From positions 1,426,001-1,490,000 of the forward strand of contig NC_013740.1 of NCBI RefSeq assembly GCF_000025305.1: a stretch of 64,000 nt of DNA, given 5' to 3'. Made by a program: the position numbers and the translations under genes. Shown here piece after piece: positions 7,833 through 17,308 of the stretch. The notes under the pieces are model-generated. The model did not search any database. It was not told the DNA's origin and worked only from the letters and a program-made list of their open reading frames with translations. Position 1 is the stretch's first letter. Each line of letters opens with the position of its first letter. The stretch is from Acidaminococcus fermentans DSM 20731 (GTDB lineage Bacteria; Bacillota; Negativicutes; Acidaminococcales; Acidaminococcaceae).

Positions 7833-8765
7833 TCAGTGGGCCGTCTTCAGGATCTTTTCGCACAGATCCGGGAAGGAGATGCCCATGGCGGCGGCCGCTT
7901 TGGGGATCAGGCTGGTGGCCGTCATCCCGGGGATGGTGTTCACTTCCAGGGCGATGCAGTCCCCGTTGTCCGCCAGCATCAGGTCCGTCCGGGCCACACC
8001 GCTGCAGCCCAGGGCTTCGTAGGCGGCCACGGCGATCTTCTGGAGCCGCCGGGTGGTCTCTGCATCGAAGGGAGCCGGACAGGTGTAGGTAGTGGCTCCT
8101 TTGGTGTATTTGTTGTGGAAATCATAGAAGTTCACATGGGGTTCGATGAGCACCAGGGGCATGGGCACAGCCCGGCCGTCTTCTCCCATCATCACCCCGG
8201 CGGCCACTTCCTTGCCGGTGAAGAAGGCTTCACACAGCACATGGTCCCCGTACTGGAAGGCTTCCTGCAGGGCATCATCCAGCTGTTTTTCATCCTTCAC
8301 GATCACTACGCCGATGCTGGAACCCTGGGTGGCCGGTTTCACCACGCAGGGGATGCCGATTTCCTCCAGGATCCGGGCCTTGGGGTCCTGGTCCCGCTTC
8401 TTGTCCAGGAAGATGCACCGGGCCGTGGGCACATGGTTGTTCTGGAACAGGTGCTTGGTATACACCTTGTCCATGGCCAGGGCGCTTGCCAGCACTCCGC
8501 TGCCGGTGTAGGGGATGCCCAGCATTTCCAGGATGCCCTGGAGCCGGCCGTCTTCCCCGTAGAGCCCGTGGACGGCGTTGAACACCACCCTGGCACCGGA
8601 GGCCTTCAGCTGGTCCACGATATGTTCCGGATCCAGGTCGATGGCCACTGCATCATAGCCTTTTTCCTTCAGGGCGTTCAGGATGGCGTTCCCGGTATTC
8701 AGGGACACTTCCCGTTCTTTGGACGGTCCGCCCATGACCACTGCCACACGATCTTTTTTATCCAT
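7833..8765 (-). CDS. ddl: D-alanine--D-alanine ligase
   Basis: Ddl joins two D-Ala using ATP for the MurF reaction. The 310-aa protein has the N-terminal GGPSKEREVSLNTG loop, the ATP-grasp centre (VVKPATQGSSIGVVIV) and the C-terminal magnesium/ligand region (EVNTIPGMTATSL). Tyr rather than Phe appears in the region that commonly decides D-Ala over D-lactate, but I cannot align it safely. ATG 8765 is chosen with GGAGG 8 nt upstream; a TTG at 8771 is too close to that site. It overlaps nothing but abuts murC. Confidence 0.96.
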   Translation of the reverse strand: MDKKDRVAVVMGGPSKEREVSLNTGNAILNALKEKGYDAVAIDLDPEHIVDQLKASGARVVFNAVHGLYGEDGRLQGILEMLGIPYTGSGVLASALAMDKVYTKHLFQNNHVPTARCIFLDKKRDQDPKARILEEIGIPCVVKPATQGSSIGVVIVKDEKQLDDALQEAFQYGDHVLCEAFFTGKEVAAGVMMGEDGRAVPMPLVLIEPHVNFYDFHNKYTKGATTYTCPAPFDAETTRRLQKIAVAAYEALGCSGVARTDLMLADNGDCIALEVNTIPGMTATSLIPKAAAAMGISFPDLCEKILKTAH

Positions 8766-8767
8766 TG

Positions 8768-10153
8768 TCAATTCCTCCGTTCCAGTGCCTGTACCAGATG
8801 TTCTCCCAGTTTGTAGATGTCCCCGGCCCCGATGGTCATGATCAGGTCCCCGCTCTGGGCCTCATGTTCCAGATGGTCCAGGATGGTGGGCTGGTCCGGC
8901 AGGTATTCCACCTGCTGGCCGGTGGTTTCCCGTACTTTGTCCGCCAGCATTTCCCCGCTGACTCCCGGGATGGGATCTTCGCTGGCCGCATAGATGTCGG
9001 TGACGATCAGCTTATCCGCGTCTTTGAAGGCCACGGCGAATTCGTCCAGCAGCAGCTGGGTCCGGGTGTACCGGTGGGGCTGGAACACCACGATCAGCCG
9101 TTCCGGATGAGTCTGCCGGGCAGCCTTCAGGGTCGCCTGGATTTCCGTGGGATGATGGGCGTAGTCGTCCACCACCCAGATGCCGTCCGCCTTGCCCTTG
9201 GTTTCAAACCGGCGCTTGGCCCCGCTGAATTTCTCCAGGGAAGTCAGGATGTCCGGCAGTTCGAGGCCCAGTTCCCGGGCGGCGGCAATGGCCCCCAGGG
9301 AATTGAGTACATTGTGCCGGCCGGGGATGATCAGATGGCCCTGGCCGATGGTCTCTCCCTGGTACACCACATCGAAATGGGTGCCGTCGGTGCCGTAGAT
9401 GATGTTCTTCGCCTGGTAATCCGCATCCTGGCTGTCGATGCCGTAGCTGATCACCCGCTTGTCCGTGGCTTCCCCGATGGTCCGCACCCGGTCGTTGTCA
9501 TAGCACAATACGGCGCAGCCGTCTTCCTTGATCTGGGACACGAACTGGGCAAAGGCCTTCTGGATATTCTCCTGGCTGCCGTAATGGTCCAGATGGTCGT
9601 CCTCGATGTTGGTGACCACGGCGATGTAGGGGTTGAACTTCAGGAAGGAGCCATCGCTTTCATCGGCTTCCGCCACCACCCAGTCGCTTTTGCCGCTGGC
9701 GGCGTTGGACCCTAGGTTGTTCACGATGCCCCCCACCACGATGGTGGGATCCAGGCCGCAGTCGCTGGTGATGCAGCTGAGCATGGAGCTGGTGGTGGTC
9801 TTCCCGTGGGCTCCGGCCACCGCAATGCCCTTGTGCCGGTTCATGAGCCAGGCCAGCACGTCGCTCCGGTGGATCACCGGAACCTGACGCCGATGGGCTT
9901 CCACCAGTTCCGGATTGTCCGGATGGATGGCGGTGGATACCACCACCACTTCCGCCCGCTCGATCTGGCAGGCCGCATGGCCGATGAACACCAGGGCCCC
10001 TTCCTTGGCCAGCTTGGTGGCCATGTAGCCCGGTTTGGCATCGGACCCGGATACATGGTATCCCCGTTTGATCATCACATAGGCCAGGGCACTCATGCCC
10101 GCTCCGCCGATGCCGATGAAATGTATGTTTTTGATTTTATCCAGATCAACCAA
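8768..10153 (-). CDS. murC: UDP-N-acetylmuramate--L-alanine ligase MurC
   Basis: MurC adds L-Ala to UDP-MurNAc. The 461-aa product has the Rossmann start HFIGIGGAGMSALA, the Mur ligase ATP loop GAHGKTTTSS (about residues 112-121), EADESDGSF and the DDYAHHPTE motif typical of MurC. The start is TTG at 10153: AGGAGG stands 9 nt before it, while the longer frame would run into murG. murB, often next to murC in Firmicutes, is absent. Confidence 0.97.
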   Translation of the reverse strand: MVDLDKIKNIHFIGIGGAGMSALAYVMIKRGYHVSGSDAKPGYMATKLAKEGALVFIGHAACQIERAEVVVVSTAIHPDNPELVEAHRRQVPVIHRSDVLAWLMNRHKGIAVAGAHGKTTTSSMLSCITSDCGLDPTIVVGGIVNNLGSNAASGKSDWVVAEADESDGSFLKFNPYIAVVTNIEDDHLDHYGSQENIQKAFAQFVSQIKEDGCAVLCYDNDRVRTIGEATDKRVISYGIDSQDADYQAKNIIYGTDGTHFDVVYQGETIGQGHLIIPGRHNVLNSLGAIAAARELGLELPDILTSLEKFSGAKRRFETKGKADGIWVVDDYAHHPTEIQATLKAARQTHPERLIVVFQPHRYTRTQLLLDEFAVAFKDADKLIVTDIYAASEDPIPGVSGEMLADKVRETTGQQVEYLPDQPTILDHLEHEAQSGDLIMTIGAGDIYKLGEHLVQALERRN

Positions 10154-10166
10154 TGGTCTCGTCCTC

Positions 10167-11276
10167 CTATTTGTTCCGTTCTGCCAGTGCCAGGGCCTCT
10201 TCGGCGATGGCATCGGCTGCCTGGGGCATGGCGCACCGGAGAGCGCTCCGGTGCATGGTTTCCAGCCGTTCCGGTTCCTGGAGCAGTTTTTCCACTTCGC
10301 CCAGCAGCCAGTCCCCGGTCAGGTCTTTGTCCAGGGCCACGATGGCAGCCCCTTTGGCAGCCAGGGCCCGGGCATTGTATTCCTGGTGGTTGGCGGTGGC
10401 ATAGGGATAGGGAACCAGGATGGAAGGAATCCCCTTCACCATCAGTTCCGCCAGCCCGATGGCTCCCGCCCGGGAAACCGCCAGGTCCGCCGCCGCCAGG
10501 GCCAGGGGCATATCGTGGAGATAGGGCACCACATGAATGTTCCCGGCATGGAGCACCTGATCCCCCAGGGCTTCCGCATGCTTTTCATAGCCCACGGTAC
10601 CGGTGGCGTGGAGGATCTGGATCCGGGAATTCCCGGCCAGCTGCTGTTCCACCGCCACCATGGCCTGGTTGATGGTCCGTGCCCCCCGGCTGCCCCCGAA
10701 GGCCAGCAGGGTGGTCTTGTCCGGATCCAGGCCGAACTTTTTCAGCCCCTCTTCCCGGGTGGCTTCCAGGATTTCCCGGCGCACCGGATTGCCGGTGAAG
10801 AGCTTTTTGGCGTGGGAGGCGAAATAACGGCCCCCCTCCTGGTAGCCCAGGAACACCTCGTCCACGAACCGGGACAGGATCTTGTTGGTGACTCCGGGCA
10901 TGGCGTTCTGTTCCTGGATGCAGGTGGGCACCCGTTTCATGGCCGCCCAGAACAGTATGGGTCCGCACACATAGCCCCCGGTGCCGATCACCAGGTCCGG
11001 ATCGATCCGGTTCAGCAGGCTGTAGGCCTCCTTCATGCCCAGGAGCAGTTCCCCGGCGCTTTTCAGGGTGCCCAGGCCCAGGTGCCGCTCAAAGCCCGCC
11101 ACATTGATGAATTCCAGGGGATATCCGTACCGGGGGATGATGTCCTTCTCCAGTCCCTTCCGGGTCCCCACAAAAGTGATTTCACAGGCCGGGTCCAGCC
11201 GCCGCAGCGCCCCGGCAATGGTCAGTGCCGGATAGATGTGGCCGCCGGTTCCCCCGCCGGACAGTACGACTTTCAC
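10167..11276 (-). CDS. murG: UDP-GlcNAc:lipid I transferase MurG
   Basis: MurG converts lipid I to lipid II at the inner membrane face. The 369-aa protein starts with the GGGTGGH loop (residues 7-13). It carries the second glycine-rich loop GGSRGARTIN and the C-terminal UDP-GlcNAc binding region (AVSRAGAIGLAELMVKGIPSILVPYPYATANHQEYNA). The start is GTG at 11276 in a GTGA overlap with the murD stop. Confidence 0.97.
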   Translation of the reverse strand: MKVVLSGGGTGGHIYPALTIAGALRRLDPACEITFVGTRKGLEKDIIPRYGYPLEFINVAGFERHLGLGTLKSAGELLLGMKEAYSLLNRIDPDLVIGTGGYVCGPILFWAAMKRVPTCIQEQNAMPGVTNKILSRFVDEVFLGYQEGGRYFASHAKKLFTGNPVRREILEATREEGLKKFGLDPDKTTLLAFGGSRGARTINQAMVAVEQQLAGNSRIQILHATGTVGYEKHAEALGDQVLHAGNIHVVPYLHDMPLALAAADLAVSRAGAIGLAELMVKGIPSILVPYPYATANHQEYNARALAAKGAAIVALDKDLTGDWLLGEVEKLLQEPERLETMHRSALRCAMPQAADAIAEEALALAERNK

Positions 11277-12646
11277 GCTTTTGCCTCCTTGGCCAGATCC
11301 ATGACGATCTGCTTGAACACCCGGCCCCGTTCCGGGAAATTGGCGAACATGTCATAGGAAGAGCAGGCCGGGGACAGGAGCACCACCTGGGGTGCTTTGG
11401 CCAGGCTGTAGGCCTTGCGCACCGCATCCTCGAAAGTGCCGTCGATCATGATGATGTTCTGCACCCCGTGTTTTTTGGCGGCTTCGCAGAACCGCTGCCG
11501 GGCTTCTCCCAGAAGAATCAGGGCGTCGGTTTTGGCCTTCACCGCTTCCATCAGGTCATCCAGGCCGGTCATCTTGTCGTGGCCCCCGGCCAGCAGGATC
11601 ACATGGCCGTCCTTGAAGGCCTCAAGGGCCTTGATGGCGGAATCGGTGTTGGTGGCCTTGGAATCATTGTAGTATTTCACCCCGTTGATGGCGGTCACGT
11701 ATTCCAGACGGTGTTCCACTCCCCGGAAGGCTTTCAGCACCCGGGCCATGTTTTCGGCGGTGACACCGGCGAAATGGGCGGACAGGCAGGCTGCCAGCAC
11801 GTCCTGTTCGTTGTGGGCCCCGAAGATCTGCAGGTCGGACACCTGGCAGATTCTTTCCTTCTTTCCGTCCAGGGCCAGGGTGAACCAGCCGTCTTCGATG
11901 AAGCCCCCTTCGGGCAGCACTTTTTCCGTGCTGAACCAGATCACCCGGCTTCTGGCCTTGTCCCCCAGTTTGCTGGAAACCGGGTCATCCGCATTGAGGA
12001 TCAGGATCTGATCCGGCGTCTGGAAGGCGAAAATCTTGGATTTGGCTGCCACATAGCCGGCCATGTCCCCATGCCGTTCAAAATGGTCCGGAGTGATGTT
12101 GACGATGCAGGCCACGTCCGGCGCCAGGCTGGTGGTCCCTTCCAGCTGGAAGCTGGACAGTTCCGCCGCCACCCAGGAATCCTGGTCCAGGTCCTGGAGT
12201 TCCTTGCTCAGGGCAAAGCCGATGTTCCCGGCTACGGCGGTCTTCACCGGCAGGGTGGCCAGCATTTCGCCCAGCAGGGTGGTGGTGGTGGTCTTCCCGT
12301 TGCTGCCGGTTACGGCACACCAGTGGCCCTTGTACAGCCGGCTGGCTTCTTCCGCTTCGGCGATGATTTCCATGCCCAGGTTCCGGGCCTTCTTCACCGT
12401 TTCCGTGGTGAAGGGGATGCCGGGAGAGATGATGAACAGATGGCACTGTTCCAGATACGGTTCCGGATCCGTTCCCTGGATATATTCCCCGCCCAGGGCT
12501 TCAAAGGCTTTCAGCCAGGCCGGATCCAGTTCCTTTTTGTCATCGTTGTATAGGATTACGGCAGAGCCTTTCCGGGCCAGGACTTCCGATACCCCCTGGC
12601 CGCTGATCCCAGCTCCGTACACAAAGATTTTTTTCTTGTCATCCAT
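11273..12646 (-). CDS. murD: UDP-MurNAc-L-alanine--D-glutamate ligase MurD
   Basis: MurD adds D-Glu. The 457-aa protein shows the N-terminal GAGISGQGVSEVLA, the ATP loop GSNGKTTTT (about residues 114-122), NITPDHFERHG and YYNDSKATNTDS. ATG 12646 follows GGGGGG at 7 nt; the longer frame extends into the repeat-bearing gap. ftsW, usually found near murD, is not present. Confidence 0.97.
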   Translation of the reverse strand: MDDKKKIFVYGAGISGQGVSEVLARKGSAVILYNDDKKELDPAWLKAFEALGGEYIQGTDPEPYLEQCHLFIISPGIPFTTETVKKARNLGMEIIAEAEEASRLYKGHWCAVTGSNGKTTTTTLLGEMLATLPVKTAVAGNIGFALSKELQDLDQDSWVAAELSSFQLEGTTSLAPDVACIVNITPDHFERHGDMAGYVAAKSKIFAFQTPDQILILNADDPVSSKLGDKARSRVIWFSTEKVLPEGGFIEDGWFTLALDGKKERICQVSDLQIFGAHNEQDVLAACLSAHFAGVTAENMARVLKAFRGVEHRLEYVTAINGVKYYNDSKATNTDSAIKALEAFKDGHVILLAGGHDKMTGLDDLMEAVKAKTDALILLGEARQRFCEAAKKHGVQNIIMIDGTFEDAVRKAYSLAKAPQVVLLSPACSSYDMFANFPERGRVFKQIVMDLAKEAKA

Positions 12647-12680
12647 GATGATGCCCCCCAGTATATGATTATCGTTCAGG

Positions 12681-12908
12681 AGTCGGCTGTACAAGCAGCC
12701 GACTTGGTCTCGAGTCTCGGGTCTCGAGTCTCGGGCCACTGGAAAGAACCCGTCCTTCGGCCTGGTTCTTTTGAACCTCCTGAATCAGTACCGTCCTTGA
12801 AACAGTACCGATCATTTTATCTTGAAAAAGTCAAATTTCCTACATGCAAAAATTTGCCTGCAAATTTCTCCTTCGGCTCGAGACTCGTGACTCGAGACCC
12901 GTGACCTT
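12681..12908. repeat. Repeat-filled gap between mraY and murD (two heptamer arrays, two hairpins)
   Basis: The gap 12647-12908 has no gene. 12707-12734 is an array of GTCTCGA and GTCTCGG units (four, exact 7-bp period). 12877-12906 is a second array of CTCGAGA, CTCGTGA and CCCGTGA units, close to the reverse complement of the first. Hairpins lie at 12681-12704 (AGTCGGCTG/CAGCCGACT) and about 12743-12770 (AAAGAACC/GGTTCTTT). The gap interrupts the otherwise tightly packed dcw cluster. Confidence 0.8.
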
Positions 12909-13871
12909 TTACCTGGCCAGATACATCCCCACCCCCAGCAGGGAGAACAGGCAGCTGGCCAGGAAGAACCGCTTCACCACGGTGACTTCTTTCCAGCCTC
13001 CCAGTTCAAAATGGTGGTGCAAAGGCGCCATCCGGAAGATCCGCTTCCCGTGGGTCATCTTGAAATACCCCACCTGGAGCATGACGGACAGGGCCTCCAG
13101 CACGTAGATGCCCCCGATCACCACCAGCAGCAGTTCCGTATGGGTCCCGATGGCCACGGCAGCCACCGCGCCCCCCAGGGCCAGGGAACCGGTGTCCCCC
13201 ATGAAGCACTTGGCCGGGTGATGGTTGTAAATGAGAAAGCCCAGGCAGCAGCCCACGATGGCAAGGGCGAACAGCGCCTCCGGCAGCAGGCCGCTGGCAA
13301 AGCCGATATAGGCAAAGGCCAGCATCACAGGGATGGTCACACTGGAAGCCAGTCCGTCCAGCCCGTCAGTCAGATTCACTGCATTGGTGGTGCCCACCAG
13401 CAGCAACAGCAGGAACAGATAGTACCCAGCCCCCAGGTCCAGGGTGGCATTCACCACCGGCACCCAGATCCGGGTGCTGTACACGGTCACATCCCCGGGA
13501 TAGAGCAGGTATACGGCGGCCACCAGGATCTGCAGGGCCATCTTCTGTTTGGAGGTGAGCCCCAGGTTCCGCTTGAAGAAAATCTTCAGGCCGTCATCGA
13601 TGAACCCGATGATCCCGTAGCCTACAAACAGCCACAGGGCCACGATGGTCCGGGAATCCAGGGGGATCCACAGCAGGGACGCCACAATGGCTGCGGCAAT
13701 CATCATCAGCCCCCCCATGGTGGGGGTGCCGTTTTTCTTCAGATGTTCCTTGGGGCCGCATTCCCGGATGCTCTGGCCGAAATGCCATTTGTGGAGCAGG
13801 GGCAGCAGGAACCGGCCGAAAAGGGCCGTCAGGACGAAAGAGGTCACCAGGATCCCCAGGCCGCTCAGCAT
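12909..13871 (-). CDS. mraY: Phospho-MurNAc-pentapeptide transferase MraY
   Basis: MraY makes lipid I from undecaprenyl phosphate. The 320-aa polytopic protein shows PTMGGLMMIAAA, GFIDDGLKI (catalytic Asp pair), NAVNLTDGLDGLA and the C-terminal APLHHHFELGGWKE loop, all diagnostic. It overlaps murF by 7 nt. Confidence 0.98.
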   Translation of the reverse strand: MLSGLGILVTSFVLTALFGRFLLPLLHKWHFGQSIRECGPKEHLKKNGTPTMGGLMMIAAAIVASLLWIPLDSRTIVALWLFVGYGIIGFIDDGLKIFFKRNLGLTSKQKMALQILVAAVYLLYPGDVTVYSTRIWVPVVNATLDLGAGYYLFLLLLLVGTTNAVNLTDGLDGLASSVTIPVMLAFAYIGFASGLLPEALFALAIVGCCLGFLIYNHHPAKCFMGDTGSLALGGAVAAVAIGTHTELLLVVIGGIYVLEALSVMLQVGYFKMTHGKRIFRMAPLHHHFELGGWKEVTVVKRFFLASCLFSLLGVGMYLAR

Positions 13872-15247
13872 GCTGCATCCCCCTTCCGGAACACTTCGTC
13901 GATCAGTTTGAACACTTCCATGCCGTGGGAGCCTTTCAGCAGCACCACGTCATCCGGACGCACCAGCCGGGCCAGCACCCGGGCCGCTTCCCCACGGTCC
14001 TGGGCATAGTGGACGGGCACCCCGGCCTTTTGGGCCGCTTCCGCCATAAACCGGCTTTCCGGTCCGTAGCACACCAGTTCCGTCACCCCGTACTGGCTGC
14101 ACCAGGTCCCCACCTGGGCATGGCCGCTTTGGGAATGGGCCCCCAGTTCCAGCATATCCGCCAGCACCGCAATGGCCCGGCCCTTCCCCTGGCTTTTCAC
14201 CACATCTCCCAGGGTCCGGAGAGCCGCTTCCATGGATGCCGGGCTGGCGTTGTAAGCATCGTTGATCACCGTCACCGGGCCAAAATGGAGGATCTCCTGG
14301 CGCATGCCGGTCATCTTCAGGTTTTCCAGGCCCCGGGCAATGGCTGCATCGGGGACCCCGTACACTTCCCCTACGGCCACCGCCGCCAGGGCGTTCATCA
14401 CATTGTGCCGGCCGATCAGGGGCAGCTGCACCTTCTGGGTGGCTCCGGTGATCCTGCTCCGGTAGGTGAACACGGTCCGGAGCCCGTCGGCAGAAATTTC
14501 CACCGCCTTCACATCAGCGTCGCTGTCGATGCCGTAGGTATGCACTGCGGCACCGGTTTCCATCACACTGACCCGGGGATCATCCCCGTTGAGGAAGGCA
14601 TGGTTCTTCGGCGTAAAGTCTTCCAGGATCTCGCTTTTGGCTTTGGCGATGTTTTCCAGGGACCCCAGCAGTTCCAGATGGGTATCCCCCACATTGGTGA
14701 TCACCGCCGCATCAGGATAGGCGATATGCTTCATGGCCCGGATCTGTCCCAGGCCCCGCATGCCCATTTCCACCACAGCCATTTCCGTGTCTTCCCGGAT
14801 GGTCAGCAGGGTCTTGGGCAGACCGATTTCGTTGTTGAAGTTGGCCTGGGTCTTGATCACCCGGTATCTTTCCCCCAGCACTGCGGCAATGCAGTCCTTG
14901 GTGGAAGTCTTGCCGTTGCTGCCGGTAATGGCGATCACCGTCAGGCCTTTTTTGTCCAGCCGGTACCGGCTGGCGATCTGCTGGTAGGCCGTCAGGGTAT
15001 CGGGCACCACCACGCAACGGTCAGCGGCCACGCCCTCCGGCACTTCCGACACCACCGCCGCCCGGGCTCCGTCCTCCAGAGCCTGGGCCACGAACCGGTG
15101 GCCGTCGAACTTTTCCCCTTTCAGGGCCACAAACAGGCACCCGGGCACAATGGCCCGGGAATCCGTTACCACATCCGTAAATTCTTCTCCGTCTTCCAGG
15201 GCCATGGGCACCTGGAGGGCGCGTTTCAGCAAAGCAGCATCAAGCAT
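13865..15247 (-). CDS. murF: UDP-MurNAc-tripeptide:D-Ala-D-Ala ligase MurF
   Basis: MurF adds D-Ala-D-Ala to the UDP-MurNAc tripeptide. The 460-aa protein has the ATP loop GSNGKTSTKD (about residues 107-116), NVGDTHLELLGS and INDAYNASPASMEAAL, typical of MurF. ATG 15247 lies in the end of murE with AAGGGGAA upstream; the longer frame to 15289 is inside murE. Confidence 0.97.
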   Translation of the reverse strand: MLDAALLKRALQVPMALEDGEEFTDVVTDSRAIVPGCLFVALKGEKFDGHRFVAQALEDGARAAVVSEVPEGVAADRCVVVPDTLTAYQQIASRYRLDKKGLTVIAITGSNGKTSTKDCIAAVLGERYRVIKTQANFNNEIGLPKTLLTIREDTEMAVVEMGMRGLGQIRAMKHIAYPDAAVITNVGDTHLELLGSLENIAKAKSEILEDFTPKNHAFLNGDDPRVSVMETGAAVHTYGIDSDADVKAVEISADGLRTVFTYRSRITGATQKVQLPLIGRHNVMNALAAVAVGEVYGVPDAAIARGLENLKMTGMRQEILHFGPVTVINDAYNASPASMEAALRTLGDVVKSQGKGRAIAVLADMLELGAHSQSGHAQVGTWCSQYGVTELVCYGPESRFMAEAAQKAGVPVHYAQDRGEAARVLARLVRPDDVVLLKGSHGMEVFKLIDEVFRKGDAAC

Positions 15248-16733
15248 TGGTCTTCCCCTTCTGGAAAAAGTCCCGCACCACTTCTCCATCGTCGAAATGG
15301 ATGGTCCGATCCTTCAGGATCTGGTAATTCTCGTGGCCTTTTCCCGCTATCATCACCACATCATCCGGCTTGGCATGGGCCATCACATACTCGATGGCTT
15401 CCCGCCGGTCGGTGATCTTGTGGATTTCCTTTCCTTCCGGATTGTCTTTCAGTCCCTCTTCGATATCCCGGATAATGGCTTCCGGGTCTTCAGAACGGGG
15501 ATTGTCGCTGGTGACCACGGCAATGTCCGCCAGGTCCAGGGCGATTTTCCCCATAATGGGCCGTTTCTTCCGGTCCCGGTCTCCCCCGGCCCCGAAGACC
15601 ACCCACAGTTTCCCTTTGGTGATCTGCCGGGCAGTCTTCAGCACGTTTTCCAGGCCGTCCGGGGTGTGGGCATAGTCCACCACCACCGTAAAGGGCTGGC
15701 CCGCATGGATCAGCTGGAACCGTCCGGGCACCCCGGCGAAATCGTCCAGGCCCCGGATGATGTCCTCCCGGGTCAGGCCTTCCGCAATGGCGGCGCAGAT
15801 GGAGCCCATCACATTGTACACGTTGAATTCCCCGGTAATGTGCAGCTTCAGGTCCATTTCTCCCACCGGAGTCTGGAGGTTCAGTTCCATATGGCTGGCG
15901 GCCACATGGAAGGTCAGGGGATACACATCGTTGTCCTTCCCCTTCCCGTAGGTCATGATTTTCGTCTTCACCCGGGGCATGATGATGGCCGAGCTGGGGT
16001 CATCGCTGTTGAACACCGCCGTCTTGTTGGGCTTTGTCCCTTCATGGAGACGGGTGAACAGCAGGGCCTTGGCTTCCCGGTAGTTTTCCATGGTCTTGTG
16101 GAAATCCAGGTGGTCCTGGGTGATGTTGGTGAGCACCGCCGTATCGTATTCGATCCCCGCCACCCGGTCCAGGGCCAGGGCATGGGAGGATACTTCCATG
16201 ACGCAGGTGTCACAGTGGTTTTCCACCATTTCATAGAGCATCTTCTGGAGATCCACCACATCCGGGGTGGTGTTGTGGCTGGTGCGCACTTCGTCCCCGA
16301 TCATCACGTTGATGGTGCCGATGAGCCCCACCTTGTGGCCGGTCCGGGTCAGAAGGGTCCGGAGAATATTGGTGGTGGTGGTCTTGCCGTTGGTGCCGGT
16401 GACCCCGATCATCCGCATTTTCCGGGCGGGCCAGTCATAGAACCAGGGTGCCAGGGTCTTCACCGCTTCCTGGGTGCTGGGCACCCGGATCACCGTCATC
16501 CCGTCCGGCACTTCCGTTTCCTGTTCCGTCAGGGCTGCCACCGCCCCCTGGGCTGCCGCTTTGGCCACATACTTGTGGCCGTCGGTGTTGACCCCTTTGA
16601 TGCATATAAAAAGGCTGCCGGGACCGGCGGTCCGGGAATCGATGGTCAAATCGCTGACAGTCCGATCTGCCCCATTCCCAGTAACCACGGCGCCAGGCAG
16701 CTGTCTGATTACATCCTGCAGGTTTCTTTCCAT
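15240..16733 (-). CDS. murE: UDP-MurNAc-dipeptide--2,6-diaminopimelate ligase MurE
   Basis: MurE adds the third residue of the stem peptide. The 497-aa protein has the ATP loop GTNGKTTTT (about residues 112-120), NITQDHLDFH and DYAHTPDGLENVL. The motif DNPR (about residue 408, TSDNPRSEDP) is the signature of meso-diaminopimelate-adding enzymes, so the peptidoglycan is predicted to contain meso-DAP, as expected for a diderm Firmicute. It is separated from ftsL by 122 nt with a heptamer array where ftsI/pbp would be expected. Confidence 0.97.
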   Translation of the reverse strand: MERNLQDVIRQLPGAVVTGNGADRTVSDLTIDSRTAGPGSLFICIKGVNTDGHKYVAKAAAQGAVAALTEQETEVPDGMTVIRVPSTQEAVKTLAPWFYDWPARKMRMIGVTGTNGKTTTTNILRTLLTRTGHKVGLIGTINVMIGDEVRTSHNTTPDVVDLQKMLYEMVENHCDTCVMEVSSHALALDRVAGIEYDTAVLTNITQDHLDFHKTMENYREAKALLFTRLHEGTKPNKTAVFNSDDPSSAIIMPRVKTKIMTYGKGKDNDVYPLTFHVAASHMELNLQTPVGEMDLKLHITGEFNVYNVMGSICAAIAEGLTREDIIRGLDDFAGVPGRFQLIHAGQPFTVVVDYAHTPDGLENVLKTARQITKGKLWVVFGAGGDRDRKKRPIMGKIALDLADIAVVTSDNPRSEDPEAIIRDIEEGLKDNPEGKEIHKITDRREAIEYVMAHAKPDDVVMIAGKGHENYQILKDRTIHFDDGEVVRDFFQKGKTNA

Positions 16734-16777
16734 GTTTATCCCCCTTGTTGGCAGCGACCGGATCCGGCCGCTTTTTT

Positions 16778-16826
16778 GTCACTGATCTCTTGTCACTGGT
16801 CTCTGGCCATTGGACCAGTGACAGGG
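16778..16826. repeat. Heptamer array (GTCACTG type) between ftsL and murE
   Basis: Seven units in exact 7-bp register: GTCACTG twice, with variants ATCTCTT, GTCTCTG, GCCATTG, GACCAGT and GACAGGG. It occupies the position where Firmicutes normally carry a class B penicillin-binding protein gene. Confidence 0.8.
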
Positions 16827-16855
16827 CCCTTGGCCCCCAGAGCAGCACTGCTGCT

Positions 16856-17266
16856 CTACTCCCTTACATAAATATTGCTCCGGGCGGTCTGCATGCCCAG
16901 TTTCTTCTCAGCGATGCTGGTGATCCGTTCCGGACTCCGCAGCCGCTCCACATCGATCTTCAGGGTTTCGTTTTCATCCAGGGCCTGGGCTTCCAGGTTT
17001 TTCAGCTTCACCAGGGCCTGGGCCCGGACAAAATAGAGCTCGCTGAGGGCAACATTCACGAATACTAATGATAATACCAAACAGGCAAAAAATGCAACCC
17101 GACGCAGCACAATATTTTTCCCTTCTGCAGATTTTTTTGGTTTCGCCACCGGTTTCCGGGGACGGGAAGGGACGGGTGCCTCTTCCTCCTGGATGGCGGC
17201 AGAACCATAGGTATAATATTTTTGGGACGTCCACATGGGAGGCCGTCCGTTCTTCCTGGTAACCAT
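16856..17266 (-). CDS. ftsL: Cell division protein FtsL-like
   Basis: A 136-aa bitopic protein: a basic, Pro-rich cytoplasmic part to about residue 57, a membrane helix (VAFFACLVLSLVFVNVALSELYF) and an extracytoplasmic leucine-zipper-like coiled coil (LVKLKNLEAQALDENETLKIDVERL). The closing SPERITSIAEKKLGM matches the FtsL/DivIC end. Position right after rsmH fits ftsL. Sequence identity in this family is low, so the assignment leans on topology and context. Confidence 0.88.
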   Translation of the reverse strand: MVTRKNGRPPMWTSQKYYTYGSAAIQEEEAPVPSRPRKPVAKPKKSAEGKNIVLRRVAFFACLVLSLVFVNVALSELYFVRAQALVKLKNLEAQALDENETLKIDVERLRSPERITSIAEKKLGMQTARSNIYVRE

Positions 17267-17308
17267 CCTGCCCTCTCCTTTATTGGTTGATGTTCGTTCT
17301 ATGGCGGG

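Noticed and set aside
12647-12908. A small plus-strand gene (12665-12904)
   Set aside because: It has no ribosome binding site and its codons are made of repeat units and hairpins.
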